Source: Parcubacteria group bacterium (GTDB taxonomy: Bacteria; Patescibacteriota; Minisyncoccia; Phycocordibacterales; Zambryskibacteraceae). From it: DNA of 46,968 bases. The stretch spans positions 1 to 46,968 of the forward strand of contig JAQBRN010000017.1 in NCBI GenBank assembly GCA_028286465.1. The letters are read 5' to 3'. A program made the position numbers and the translations under genes. This document shows, one piece after another, positions 33,999 to 42,815 of this stretch. Each line of letters begins with the position of its first letter. The first letter of the stretch is position 1. The notes beneath the pieces were generated by a model. It made no database searches. It was not told the origin of the DNA and was given only the letters and a program-made list of their open reading frames with translations.

Positions 33999-35069
33999 AT
34001 GAACGCAACAAAACTCTCGGCCATTCAAGAATCTTTAAAGACGCTCGGATTCACTCTCGAAAACGAGCAGCCGCATATTGCCGGAGAGCGCTTCCTCATG
34101 GCCAAGGAGAAGCTCGTCCTCGTCGGCAAGCGCGACTCTGACGGCAAGCGTGTTGCTATCAAGGCAAGCATCACCGAGGCGGGCAGGAGAGATATCACGA
34201 ACGAGAAAAACGCCCGGGATCTTCTCCAGTCCGTTGCCTTCACCAATCAAGCTATTCACTTCCCCGAAGAGCTTCTTTGGACTGAGAAAGACGGCACGCT
34301 CTTCTGGGCCATAGAATTCATCGAGCAGGAGAAGGTCTTCGTCGCCCACACCCTCGAAGAGCAATTCTTCCTTGCCTTGAACGCCTTCGAAGCCCAGGAA
34401 AGTTTCCACGCCACGACTTATGAACATCTTGAGAAGGTCAAGAAGGTTTTCCCTATTTTCTATGCCCAGGAATACTTCAAGGAGTTCTCGGAGTCGAAAA
34501 GGATTATTATGGAAAAGTATCCGAACACCGAACTGGAACAGACGCTTGATCGAACGGAAGAATTCTTGCGTTCGCACAAGTCAACGATCGATACGTATGC
34601 GAACTACCTGACTCACACCGATTTCGTACCGCACAACTTCCGTATCAGGGGCCGCACCATCTACATGCTCGATTGCGCGCCGGAAGCCCGCACCGTTCAC
34701 TTCGGCAACAAGTACGAGGGCTGGGCCCGCTTCCTCAATTACATGGTCATTCACAACCCCGAACTCGACCGGCTCCTCTCGGAGTATCTGCGAAAGAAGC
34801 GCGGCGAAAACGAGTATCTGAGCTTGCGCCTTATGAGAGCCTACAAGATCGTTTTCCTCCTTCGCTTTTATGCCGAATCGCTCGAAGCGACCGAGGGAGA
34901 CCTGCGCGAGCTGACGCTGAAACGCCTTGCCTTCTGGCACCAGATTTTGAAATATGTCCTCGACGACATGCCGATCCCGAAAGAACTCATCGAAGACTAC
35001 AAGGGCACGCGCGACACATTACGAAGCGATGAAGAAAAGAAAAGGCAGATGGAATTCGCCGTCGCGTAG
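33999..35069 (+). CDS. APH/choline-kinase-like phosphotransferase of unknown substrate
   Basis: 356 aa. The N-terminal lobe has RFLMAKEKLVLVGKRDSDGKRVAIKAS, where the last Lys matches the ATP-binding beta3 lysine. The C-terminal lobe has the catalytic loop THTDFVPHNFRIRGRTIYMLDCAP (about residue 205), which is the H-x-D-x4-N ... D pattern of aminoglycoside-phosphotransferase-like kinases. The rest is helical and not recognised. A small-molecule (sugar, lipid head group) or protein target are all possible; resistance to aminoglycosides is not implied. The end is 2 nt from the convergent IMPase gene. Confidence 0.68.
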   Translation: MNATKLSAIQESLKTLGFTLENEQPHIAGERFLMAKEKLVLVGKRDSDGKRVAIKASITEAGRRDITNEKNARDLLQSVAFTNQAIHFPEELLWTEKDGTLFWAIEFIEQEKVFVAHTLEEQFFLALNAFEAQESFHATTYEHLEKVKKVFPIFYAQEYFKEFSESKRIIMEKYPNTELEQTLDRTEEFLRSHKSTIDTYANYLTHTDFVPHNFRIRGRTIYMLDCAPEARTVHFGNKYEGWARFLNYMVIHNPELDRLLSEYLRKKRGENEYLSLRLMRAYKIVFLLRFYAESLEATEGDLRELTLKRLAFWHQILKYVLDDMPIPKELIEDYKGTRDTLRSDEEKKRQMEFAVA

Positions 35070-35071
35070 GT

Positions 35072-35848
35072 TTATTTGATAGCAGCTATTCCATCAAAGA
35101 GAGCTCTGGTCGATGTGCCGATGATTTGCTGAGGAGTGTCGGCCAAGGTGATTGGAGCGCCGGCGATGTCATAGACTTCTCCGCCCGCTTCTCGCACGAG
35201 AGCCGTAGCAATGGCGATGTCAGCCGTCGTCATCGTGCCATAAATGACGGCGTCCACACGGCCGGAAGCGAGGAAGGCGAGATCAAGAGCCGATGACCCG
35301 AGATTCGTGTTTTTCTTCGCGTGTTCGAGGAAATACTTCTGGAGATTCAACCCCCATTCCCTGACCTCGGTCTTGCGGCCGATATGAAGCAGTATATAAG
35401 CATCTTTCAAAGCGCTGATGTCGGTGACTCGTATCGGCTTGCCATCAAGAAATGCTCCCTTCTCCTTCTCGAAGCTGTAGAGTTCTCTCGTGACGGGATT
35501 GTAAATGGCTCCAACGACCGCTTCGCCGTTCTCAATATATGAAATGACGGTCGCATAATGCGGGATATTGCGTGCGAAGTTAGACGTGCCGTCGATCGGA
35601 TCGATCGACCAGTACGCCGCTTGTCCGGCGATCCCCCCTTCCGTTTCTTCGGAATAAATCATTTCTCCCGGAAATAATTCCTTGATCTTATTCGTTACGA
35701 ATATGTTGACCTCAAGATCGACATTCGTCAGCACGTCGCGCGAATCCCCTCCCTTCGCAGAAATCTCGAGATGCTTCTCTTTGGATGACAGCACGAGTTC
35801 GCCAGCTTCGGTAACGGTAGAAATGATGAAATCGTATCGGTTTTGCAT
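35072..35848 (-). CDS. Inositol monophosphatase-family phosphatase
   Basis: 258 aa. Metal-site motifs are all present: IYSEETEGG (Glu-Glu), WSIDPIDGTSNFARNIPHYA (DPIDGT, about residue 82) and TTADIAIATALVREAGGEVYD (the A-x-D motif). The substrate could be inositol phosphate, fructose-1,6-bisphosphate, 3'-phosphoadenosine phosphate or a sugar phosphate; the motifs do not decide. It is a single gene with a candidate extended -10 box directly before the ATG. Confidence 0.85.
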   Translation of the reverse strand: MQNRYDFIISTVTEAGELVLSSKEKHLEISAKGGDSRDVLTNVDLEVNIFVTNKIKELFPGEMIYSEETEGGIAGQAAYWSIDPIDGTSNFARNIPHYATVISYIENGEAVVGAIYNPVTRELYSFEKEKGAFLDGKPIRVTDISALKDAYILLHIGRKTEVREWGLNLQKYFLEHAKKNTNLGSSALDLAFLASGRVDAVIYGTMTTADIAIATALVREAGGEVYDIAGAPITLADTPQQIIGTSTRALFDGIAAIK

Positions 35849-35854
35849 AAGGAG

Positions 35855-35860
35855 AATATA
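35855..35860 (-). promoter_or_regulatory. Extended -10 box of the IMPase gene, leaderless type
   Basis: TGCTATATT on the minus strand (TGn extended -10) ends 6 nt before the ATG at 35848. No SD. Confidence 0.5.
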
Positions 35861-35889
35861 GCACAGAAAAGGCAGGCACTTTTCATCAA

Positions 35890-37083
35890 CTAAGCCAAAT
35901 CGCTAATCGATGAAAGTGGCGACAAAAAGACTCGTCCCTTCATGTCTCTCGCGATAAGATTCCAATCATATTTTTCCTGCACCATTCTTCTGGCATTGAT
36001 GACGATCTTGTCGTGAAGCACCCGGTCGTTCATAAGTTTTTGTATCTGAAAAGCGATGAGCTTCGGACTCTTCACCGGGACGAAGAGGCCTGTCGGGAGC
36101 TTGTCGGGATTCGCATCGGGGTCAAAGAGGAAATCCGGGATGCCGCCGACAGGTGTGGCAATGACCGGCAGGCCGGCGGCCATGGCCTCGATAAACGAAT
36201 TCCCCATTCCTTCGGAAAGCGACGGACGGATAAAGATATCCGAGATCTTCAAATATTTCGGCAGATCTCTATGCTCGATGAACCCGAGAAATATAACGCG
36301 ATCTTCTATCCCGAGTCTCTTGGCCTGACGTTTCAAATCCTCTTCGAGTTCGCCGACGCCGAGGATAAGGAATTTGATATGGCTCGGCAGGAACTTCAGC
36401 GCATCGATCACGTCGCTTATGGCATTCTTCACATTGAGACGCGAAGTCGTAATCAGATAAAAGTCACCGGGCCGTTTCTGCGATTGTTTTCGAGCTTCTT
36501 CAAGAACCGCTTCGGAAATAGGGCTATTGAAAAGTTCCATGTCGACTCCGTTTGGAATAAGTTCCGAAGTACTCTTAAAGCCGAGCTTCCGCGCACGAGC
36601 AAGAAGATAGTTACTGATCGCGGTCAGCGTATCGGTGCGCGCGAGTGCGAGCCGCCACGAAAGATCGATCAGGCCTCCCCAGCGGTATTTCAAATGACCT
36701 TCCGAATCTCCTTCTTGGAGCGTCAGGATCATAGGGATCTTTTTCTTGCCGGAAAGCCTTCGAAGAATGTTCGTGATGTATCCAGCGCCGCTCGCATAGG
36801 TCGCCATGATGGCCCAGAAGGCATCGTATTCGTGTTTCTTATTCAGCTGCCAGGCCTTCACCGCGCCACGAAAGGGCACGGAGAGCTTATCAAGCATTCC
36901 CATGCCGAATCCGATGCGGTACACCGTGACATTCCCTATTTTCTCGACATCGGGCAAATCTTTCTGCTTGGCGCATATAAGATCGAATTGGATATCGGGA
37001 ATGCGGTCCGTAATTTCCTTGACGGCCACCTCGGCTCCGCCGACCATCGGATAATATGACGTGGAGAAAATGAGGACTCGCAT
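35890..37083 (-). CDS. Glycosyltransferase, GT4-like
   Basis: 397 aa. N-terminal MRVLIFSTSYYPMVGGAEVAVKEI and a donor domain with LITTSRLNVKNAISDVIDAL, FLILGVGELEEDLKRQAKRLGI, VIFLGFIEHRDLPKYLKISDIFIRPSLSEGMGNSFIEAMAAGLPVIATPVGG (E-x7-E in SEGMGNSFIEAMA). Its start shares one base with the stop of the TraD-like ATPase gene, so the two are probably translated together, an unusual partnership for a glycosyltransferase. Confidence 0.9.
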   Translation of the reverse strand: MRVLIFSTSYYPMVGGAEVAVKEITDRIPDIQFDLICAKQKDLPDVEKIGNVTVYRIGFGMGMLDKLSVPFRGAVKAWQLNKKHEYDAFWAIMATYASGAGYITNILRRLSGKKKIPMILTLQEGDSEGHLKYRWGGLIDLSWRLALARTDTLTAISNYLLARARKLGFKSTSELIPNGVDMELFNSPISEAVLEEARKQSQKRPGDFYLITTSRLNVKNAISDVIDALKFLPSHIKFLILGVGELEEDLKRQAKRLGIEDRVIFLGFIEHRDLPKYLKISDIFIRPSLSEGMGNSFIEAMAAGLPVIATPVGGIPDFLFDPDANPDKLPTGLFVPVKSPKLIAFQIQKLMNDRVLHDKIVINARRMVQEKYDWNLIARDMKGRVFLSPLSSISDLA

Positions 37084-39002
37084 TATTCGACGCCTAGGAG
37101 ATTTTTCAAAGTATCCTCTGGCACTTCCTTCGGCGCGTCCGGAGCTTTGACGGAAGCGGCTGCAGGTATGACCTCCGTCTCCTGTTTCGCTTCAGGCTGC
37201 GGCGCAACGGGAGGGGTGACTTTCACCTCGGTCTTTTCTTTAAATTGGGAAAGGGTCGGGGCAGGCTTCGGCAGATCGGTCTTCACGATGGCCGAAAGGG
37301 CGCTTCGAAGGTCGTTCAAATTCTTCGGCGATGGATCGCGCTGGTTGTTCTGCTTCTTCTGGAGTTCCGTCAATGACAGTGCGGAGAGCGGCTTGAAGTC
37401 ATCCTGCGGAAGCGCAGATACCGCTTCTTTCTTTATCTGTCTCTCCTCTTTCTGGCGCGCATAGTCGGGCTGCGGAGCGCTTGGAGCGGGAGGATATTCG
37501 CGCTTGCCACGGAGGTCCATCGGCTTCGGTCCGCCTCGGCTCGCGCCAGTCGAGACAGGCTCTCTCCTCTCTTGTACAGGTTCGGCATAGCGAGGCCTGT
37601 CTTGGCTTGCCTTTGGGTAGTCCGATCTCGGCGCTGATCTCGGGTAATCATTTTGTCGCACATCACCATAGCGCTTGTCTTTCGGTGGAGCCTTTACATT
37701 CTCTCTCTTCCCCTCCTCATGCCAGTCGCCGATAATCTTCTCGACCAGGGCTCGGGGCTTCGCGAAGGTGAGACGCGAATTCTTGATAACCTCATCGACC
37801 GAGGATACTTCCGGCTTCTTGATGGGCGGCAGGGTCGTGGCCGAGAAGGGCTGGGAAGAAATACCGTCGATCATCAATTTCAAATAGATTTGGTACGATC
37901 CGAGGTTCACCAGGTCTTCCGCGATGAAGACCGGCGCGAATTCCTTCTCGAGCGTTTCGGCGTCATATGCCCCGACGCGGAACGTGATCATGGTACCGAC
38001 GTTGCCGAAGACGGCAGCCCGCACCTCTTCGGCCATCTGCTCGATGTACTGGTGGGCGATGGTGAGGTTCAATTTATATTTTCTGGCTTCCGAAAGAATG
38101 TCCGCGAAGGACTCATTGGCGAAGGACTGGAATTCGTCGACGAAAAGGTAGAAATTCGGCAGCTTGTTGAGTGCCGCTTCGTTCTGATCGGCGCGGCTCA
38201 TGGCCGAAAGGTAGATCTTCGTAATGAGCATGGAGCCTAAGAGGTTGGCATTGGCTTCTCCGACGCGGCCCTTCGAGAGGTTGACGATCATGATCTTGCC
38301 TTCGTCCATGATCTTTCTGAAGTCGAAGGAGGACTTCTCCTGCCCGATGATGTTTCGCACGAGCGGGTTCGAAGTGAATTGTCCGATCTTGTTCTGGATA
38401 GCCGGCGTGGCCTCTGCCGCGAAACGTTCGGTGTAATTGGCGAATTCCTGCGTCCAATAGGCCTTGACGGAGGAGTCGGTGACGTTCGCCACCACCTTAT
38501 CCCGGTAGTCCTTATCCGTCAGCATCCTATTGATACCGAGCATGGTCGAGCCCGGGTACTCAAGGAGAGCAAGAATAGTATTCTGCAAGATATACTGCAT
38601 GCGGTCGGAGAAGCTCTCCTCGCCGAAGAGCTTCTTGAAGGCGGACATCAGGCCGTTCACCACAAGGTGCCTCTTGTCCGGTCCGACGTCTTCCATAACG
38701 TTGAAGGAAATCGGGTGCTCGATGTCGAAGGGCGCGAAGTACACCACGTCCTTGACGCGCTCGGGCGGAATATACTCAAGAAGAAGCTCTGCGGTCTTGC
38801 CGTGCGGGTCGATGAAACACATCCCCTCGCCTCCCGCGATATCCTGCACGGCCATATTCTCAAGAAGGGTCGACTTACCCATGCCCGTCTTTCCTATGAC
38901 ATAGACATGCTTCAAGCGATCCTTGGCCTTGATGCCGAAGGGTATGCGCCGATTCCTCGAGTCCGTCTCGCCGAAGTACGTTATTTTCTCAGGATCGAAC
39001 AT
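37083..39002 (-). CDS. TraD/TraG-like type IV secretion coupling ATPase with disordered tail
   Basis: 639 aa. The FtsK/HerA-type ATPase core has Walker A VIGKTGMGKSTLLENMA (about residue 36), FIDPHGKTAELLLEYIP, Walker B-like FYLFVDEFQSFANESF and the sensor region LTIAHQYIEQM, as in the TraD/TraM-binding (type IV secretion DNA-binding) family. No N-terminal membrane segment is visible, unlike classic VirD4. The last ~230 residues are Pro/Lys/Glu/Arg-rich and low complexity, so probably disordered. Such ATPases pump DNA or protein; Patescibacteria often carry them with type IV pili/competence genes, but none are seen here. It is leaderless by the -10 position. Confidence 0.82.
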   Translation of the reverse strand: MFDPEKITYFGETDSRNRRIPFGIKAKDRLKHVYVIGKTGMGKSTLLENMAVQDIAGGEGMCFIDPHGKTAELLLEYIPPERVKDVVYFAPFDIEHPISFNVMEDVGPDKRHLVVNGLMSAFKKLFGEESFSDRMQYILQNTILALLEYPGSTMLGINRMLTDKDYRDKVVANVTDSSVKAYWTQEFANYTERFAAEATPAIQNKIGQFTSNPLVRNIIGQEKSSFDFRKIMDEGKIMIVNLSKGRVGEANANLLGSMLITKIYLSAMSRADQNEAALNKLPNFYLFVDEFQSFANESFADILSEARKYKLNLTIAHQYIEQMAEEVRAAVFGNVGTMITFRVGAYDAETLEKEFAPVFIAEDLVNLGSYQIYLKLMIDGISSQPFSATTLPPIKKPEVSSVDEVIKNSRLTFAKPRALVEKIIGDWHEEGKRENVKAPPKDKRYGDVRQNDYPRSAPRSDYPKASQDRPRYAEPVQERREPVSTGASRGGPKPMDLRGKREYPPAPSAPQPDYARQKEERQIKKEAVSALPQDDFKPLSALSLTELQKKQNNQRDPSPKNLNDLRSALSAIVKTDLPKPAPTLSQFKEKTEVKVTPPVAPQPEAKQETEVIPAAASVKAPDAPKEVPEDTLKNLLGVE

Positions 39003-39010
39003 TTGCCTTG

Positions 39011-39016
39011 ATTATA
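39011..39016 (-). promoter_or_regulatory. -10 box of the TraD-like ATPase gene, leaderless type
   Basis: Perfect TATAAT on the minus strand ends 8 nt before the ATG at 39002. The -35 region is not recognisable, and no SD is present. Confidence 0.55.
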
Positions 39017-39043
39017 CAACAAAGGGACTTCAGAGGGTATGAA

Positions 39044-39069
39044 AACAGCCACTTCAACAAGTGGCTGTT
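39044..39069 (-). terminator. Intrinsic terminator of the 129-aa membrane protein gene
   Basis: Perfect 11-bp stem AACAGCCACTT / AAGTGGCTGTT with a 4-nt loop, followed by TTTTC on the minus strand. The stop codon of the gene lies within the stem. Confidence 0.85.
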
Positions 39070-39457
39070 AGAGGTCGATTTCTTGGGGTTCGTCCTGACT
39101 CGGAGTATCTCCGTCGCGGACATTGATCCTCTTGTCCGAGACTCTCCGTCCGTAGTGCGGGACGGCTTCGGGCACATGATCCGAGGCCCTGCGGCCGTAG
39201 ACATGCGACTCGGCCTGCCTGTCGGCAGGCATGGCTTCAGCCATTTGCACATTGACGAGTGCGCGCTTCCTCAAGTGTCTCTTTTCGGCCTTCGACTTCA
39301 AGGTAAGCCGTCTGTCGACCGAAATGAGAACGGAAAGAAAAACGATAAGGAGTCCGGACGCCACTTCGAAGAACGATTCCCACGAGTGCGGAAAGCCCAA
39401 AACGGGCAAGAGGGCGATGAAGAATCCAAGCGCGAGGATGATACGGGACTTCGGCAT
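39068..39457 (-). CDS. Small two-TM membrane protein with repeated YGRR-SD motif
   Basis: 129 aa, no family recognised. Two hydrophobic segments (about residues 6-22 and 27-46) are followed by a basic cytoplasmic or periplasmic tail. The tail holds two copies of a short motif, YGRRASD and YGRRVSD, spaced 17 residues apart, and ends acidic. The repeat suggests a binding or modification site. A -10 box (39464-39469) precedes the ATG by 6 nt and a strong terminator overlaps the stop, so it is expressed as a single gene. Confidence 0.75.
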   Translation of the reverse strand: MPKSRIILALGFFIALLPVLGFPHSWESFFEVASGLLIVFLSVLISVDRRLTLKSKAEKRHLRKRALVNVQMAEAMPADRQAESHVYGRRASDHVPEAVPHYGRRVSDKRINVRDGDTPSQDEPQEIDL

Positions 39458-39463
39458 GAGACT

Positions 39464-39469
39464 AGTATA
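39464..39469 (-). promoter_or_regulatory. -10 box of the 129-aa gene, leaderless type
   Basis: TATACT on the minus strand ends 6 nt before the ATG at 39457. It lies just downstream of the DedA gene stop codon. Confidence 0.5.
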
Positions 39470-39474
39470 CCCGC

Positions 39475-40074
39475 TTACTTCTTCTTTTCAAACGAGAAAT
39501 ACGCGAGTGCGGCAATGGCAAGAATGGCGACGATGGAGAAGACAGACAGCCTTCCGAGGGAAAGAATGGCCGTCACCAGGGTCAGTATCCGAGCGTGGAA
39601 AACATACCCGACCAAGAGATACAAGGGCGCATATACCGCACATGAGATGACACTATACAGAAGGAATTTATGCCACGGGATCCTGATGACGGCTGCGACG
39701 ACCGGATTCAAAAGGCGCCAACCGGGCACGAAGTGGGAAGCGAACACCAGGCCGAAGATCTTCGGCTCGCTTGCATCGATGTACTTCTCCGTCATCTTGC
39801 CTTCCACCTTCTTCGAGAGCGTGGCGGCAACGCGCGCGCCGCCGAGAGTCAGAGAGTAGAGCGCCAGATCGAAGAATGTCGTGGCAAGGATAGAGACGAT
39901 GGCGAAGCCGACGATACTTCCCTTGCCGATGCCTGCGAGATATCCGAGAAGAAGAATAGTGACCCCTTCAGGAATAGGTACCACGTGCCCGCTTGCAAGG
40001 ATCGCGAGAAAGATCCCCGGATACGACAGGTGCGAGAGATGGGCGAGATTCGTGAGGATAAAATTGTGATGCAT
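39475..40074 (-). CDS. DedA-family membrane protein
   Basis: 199 aa from the ATG at 40074 (MHHNFILTNLAHL); the track start at 40218 would run through the tRNA gene on the other strand. Typical DedA elements are GHVVPIPEGVTILLLGYLAG near the N-terminus, ASHFVPGWRLLNPVVAAVIRIPWHKFLLY (the F/H-x-P-x-x-R...G motif) and a C-terminal hydrophobic stretch. It is probably a lipid-flipping membrane protein. It is a second VTT/DedA protein in the window, clearly different from the one after secA. Confidence 0.85.
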   Translation of the reverse strand: MHHNFILTNLAHLSHLSYPGIFLAILASGHVVPIPEGVTILLLGYLAGIGKGSIVGFAIVSILATTFFDLALYSLTLGGARVAATLSKKVEGKMTEKYIDASEPKIFGLVFASHFVPGWRLLNPVVAAVIRIPWHKFLLYSVISCAVYAPLYLLVGYVFHARILTLVTAILSLGRLSVFSIVAILAIAALAYFSFEKKK

Positions 40075-40084
40075 GCTTCGCGTC

Positions 40085-40090
40085 AGTATA
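40085..40090 (-). promoter_or_regulatory. Extended -10 box of the DedA gene
   Basis: TGTTATACT on the minus strand (TGn-TATACT) ends 10 nt before the ATG at 40074, so any leader would be about 3 nt. It is divergent from the tRNA promoter. Confidence 0.5.
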
Positions 40091-40112
40091 ACATTCCGGC
40101 TTTGCCGCGTCC

Positions 40113-40141
40113 TTGTTTTGAGCCATACATTCTGGTATTCT
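40113..40141 (+). promoter_or_regulatory. Promoter of tRNA-Ile
   Basis: TTGTTT, 17-nt spacer, TATTCT. The predicted start is about 7 nt before the first base of the tRNA. Confidence 0.6.
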
Positions 40142-40154
40142 TGGCTTCGTACAT

Positions 40155-40230
40155 GCGCGTGTAGCTCAGCTGGTAGAGCAATCGACTGATACTCGGTAGG
40201 TCCTTGGTTCGAGCCCAAGCACGCGCACCA
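40155..40230 (+). tRNA. tRNA-Ile (anticodon GAT)
   Basis: 76-nt cloverleaf: acceptor GCGCGTG/CACGCGC, D stem GCTC/GAGC, anticodon stem ATCGA/TCGGT with loop CTGATAC, T stem CTTGG/CCAAG with loop TTCGAGC, discriminator A and an encoded CCA. In many bacteria tRNA-Ile(GAT) lies in the 16S-23S spacer. Here it is about 760 bp beyond the 16S 3' end, on the opposite strand. Confidence 0.96.
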
Positions 40231-40238
40231 AATTAAAA

Positions 40239-40256
40239 ACTAGCCCGAAGGCTAGT
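40239..40256 (-). terminator. Intrinsic terminator of the 56-aa membrane protein gene
   Basis: ACTAGCC / GGCTAGT stem with a 4-nt loop followed by TTTTTAATTT on the minus strand. It overlaps the stop codon of the minus-strand gene and is 8 nt beyond the tRNA 3' end. Confidence 0.7.
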
Positions 40257-40422
40257 GGTGAAAAAACTTATAGAGGCCGGTACCGATGCCCCATGCCACG
40301 ACGATAATGATGATGGCAGCGACAATGGTGTTCGGGCCCAGTTGCCACCAGCTCACTTCGTCTTCAGACTCCGTAGTTTGTGCGGTCGACGCCTGTCGCT
40401 GATATCCGTCTCCGTTCTCCAT
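40252..40422 (-). CDS. 56-aa single-TM protein
   Basis: From the ATG at 40422 (MENGDGYQRQAST). The track ORF start at 40635 would read through the terminator at 40486-40508, so I reject it. The first ~30 residues are polar and acidic, followed by one strong hydrophobic helix (TIVAAIIIIVVAWGIGTGLY) and a short basic end. A purine-rich AGGAGG lies 3 nt before the ATG. No family is recognised. It is similar in size and style to the next small gene. Confidence 0.65.
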   Translation of the reverse strand: MENGDGYQRQASTAQTTESEDEVSWWQLGPNTIVAAIIIIVVAWGIGTGLYKFFHH

Positions 40423-40485
40423 CCCCCTCCTTGTGTGGAGATCTTTGCGTACTCTACTACCCTCATCGATTTTTGCAACAAAAAA

Positions 40486-40508
40486 CCTCGCGACCATTTG
40501 GCGCGAGG
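40486..40508 (-). terminator. Intrinsic terminator of the 75-aa membrane protein gene
   Basis: CCTCGCG / CGCGAGG stem with a 9-nt loop, followed by TTTTTTG on the minus strand. Confidence 0.75.
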
Positions 40509-40549
40509 CCTGCGCCCGGGCATTTCCAGGCGACCGCTTTAAAGAATTT

Positions 40550-40777
40550 TCAAGGACGGAACAAGTGCCAAAGATAGTGTCCCAGATCCCACAAACGAAG
40601 AGCGATGAGAACGCCGATGCAGATACAAACTCCACAAACGATAAGTGTAAGCATCACGTCGTCCCATCTCTCATTTGCAGGCGTGGGCCGTCCATTGCGT
40701 TCCCCTGGAGCCAAGGGACCTCCGTCGATCCCCATCCCAAGCCGTCCATATGGGCTGAAACTACGCTTCTTAACCAA
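40550..40777 (-). CDS. 75-aa single-TM protein, TTG start
   Basis: The start codon is TTG with a strong AAAGGAGG 4 nt upstream, which decides the start. The N-terminal half is basic and Gly/Pro-rich (SFSPYGRLGMGIDGGPLAPG), followed by one hydrophobic helix with three cysteines (LTLIVCGVCICIGVLIALRLW) and a short aromatic end. No family is recognised. It is flanked by the 16S terminator upstream and its own terminator downstream. Confidence 0.65.
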   Translation of the reverse strand: MVKKRSFSPYGRLGMGIDGGPLAPGERNGRPTPANERWDDVMLTLIVCGVCICIGVLIALRLWDLGHYLWHLFRP

Positions 40778-40836
40778 ACTGCCTCCTTTCAGTTGATCCG
40801 TGTGGAGCTTACCTATTCAGAACCATATTGCAACAC

Positions 40837-40858
40837 AAAACCGCCTTTCGGCGGTTTT
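40837..40858. terminator. 16S rRNA transcript terminator (bidirectional)
   Basis: Perfect AAAACCGCC / GGCGGTTTT stem with a 4-nt loop, U-rich on either strand. It lies about 130 nt beyond the 16S 3' end on the minus strand and would end the rRNA transcript before any 23S gene. Confidence 0.8.
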
Positions 40859-40987
40859 GCTTATCGTTCTCTATTTTGTTCCGTTCACTGGTCTTTCCCA
40901 GCGTCGGACCGTTTTAGGGACTACGATCTTCGTCCATTATATGCTCAATTGAGGCATACAATATCGACACGATTACCCAAGATATTA

Positions 40988-42524
<1,537 letters not shown>

Positions 42525-42748
42525 ACTTCGAATTGCTTCGTCGTTTTTAGAACGGAACAAAAGAGAAAACAATAAATCATTTTTTCTTCTGCTCTGCTTT
42601 AGAATTCGTCCCGCTCGTTCGAGCACCCCCTGTTGCTACTGGGAGTGCTCGTGGTTTCATTTTTTGAATTTCAAGAACTTGCAGTTCTTCAAATCTCTAT
42701 TCAATTGTGAATGTTCAACGCTCTAGACCTGTCTAGAGCGTGGGGTTC
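42525..42748 (-). other. 16S rRNA leader with three hairpins
   Basis: The transcribed spacer between promoter and rRNA has no ORF of note. In transcript order it has a perfect 11-bp stem ACGCTCTAGAC / GTCTAGAGCGT at the very 5' end (42718-42741), AAGAACT / AGTTCTT (42673-42689) and a GAGCACTCCC / GGGGGTGCTC stem (42630-42650). The stems may guide processing or anti-termination. Confidence 0.6.
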
Positions 42749-42776
42749 ATTATACTTATATCTTTCCCCAGGTCAA
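42749..42776 (-). promoter_or_regulatory. 16S rRNA promoter
   Basis: TTGACC, 16-nt spacer, TATAAT on the minus strand. Transcription would begin about 42742, at the first base of the 5' terminal hairpin. Confidence 0.8.
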
Positions 42777-42815
42777 GCAGAGATCAAGCCCGGGCAAAAG
42801 GGATCAAATATGGCC

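Noticed and set aside
33999-35069. Aminoglycoside resistance gene
   Set aside because: Only the general kinase fold motifs match; there is no specific similarity to known resistance enzymes, and context points to housekeeping or glycan metabolism.
40252-40635. 127-aa version of the small membrane protein
   Set aside because: The longer start would require reading through the intrinsic terminator at 40486-40508; the ATG at 40422 with a purine-rich site is preferred.
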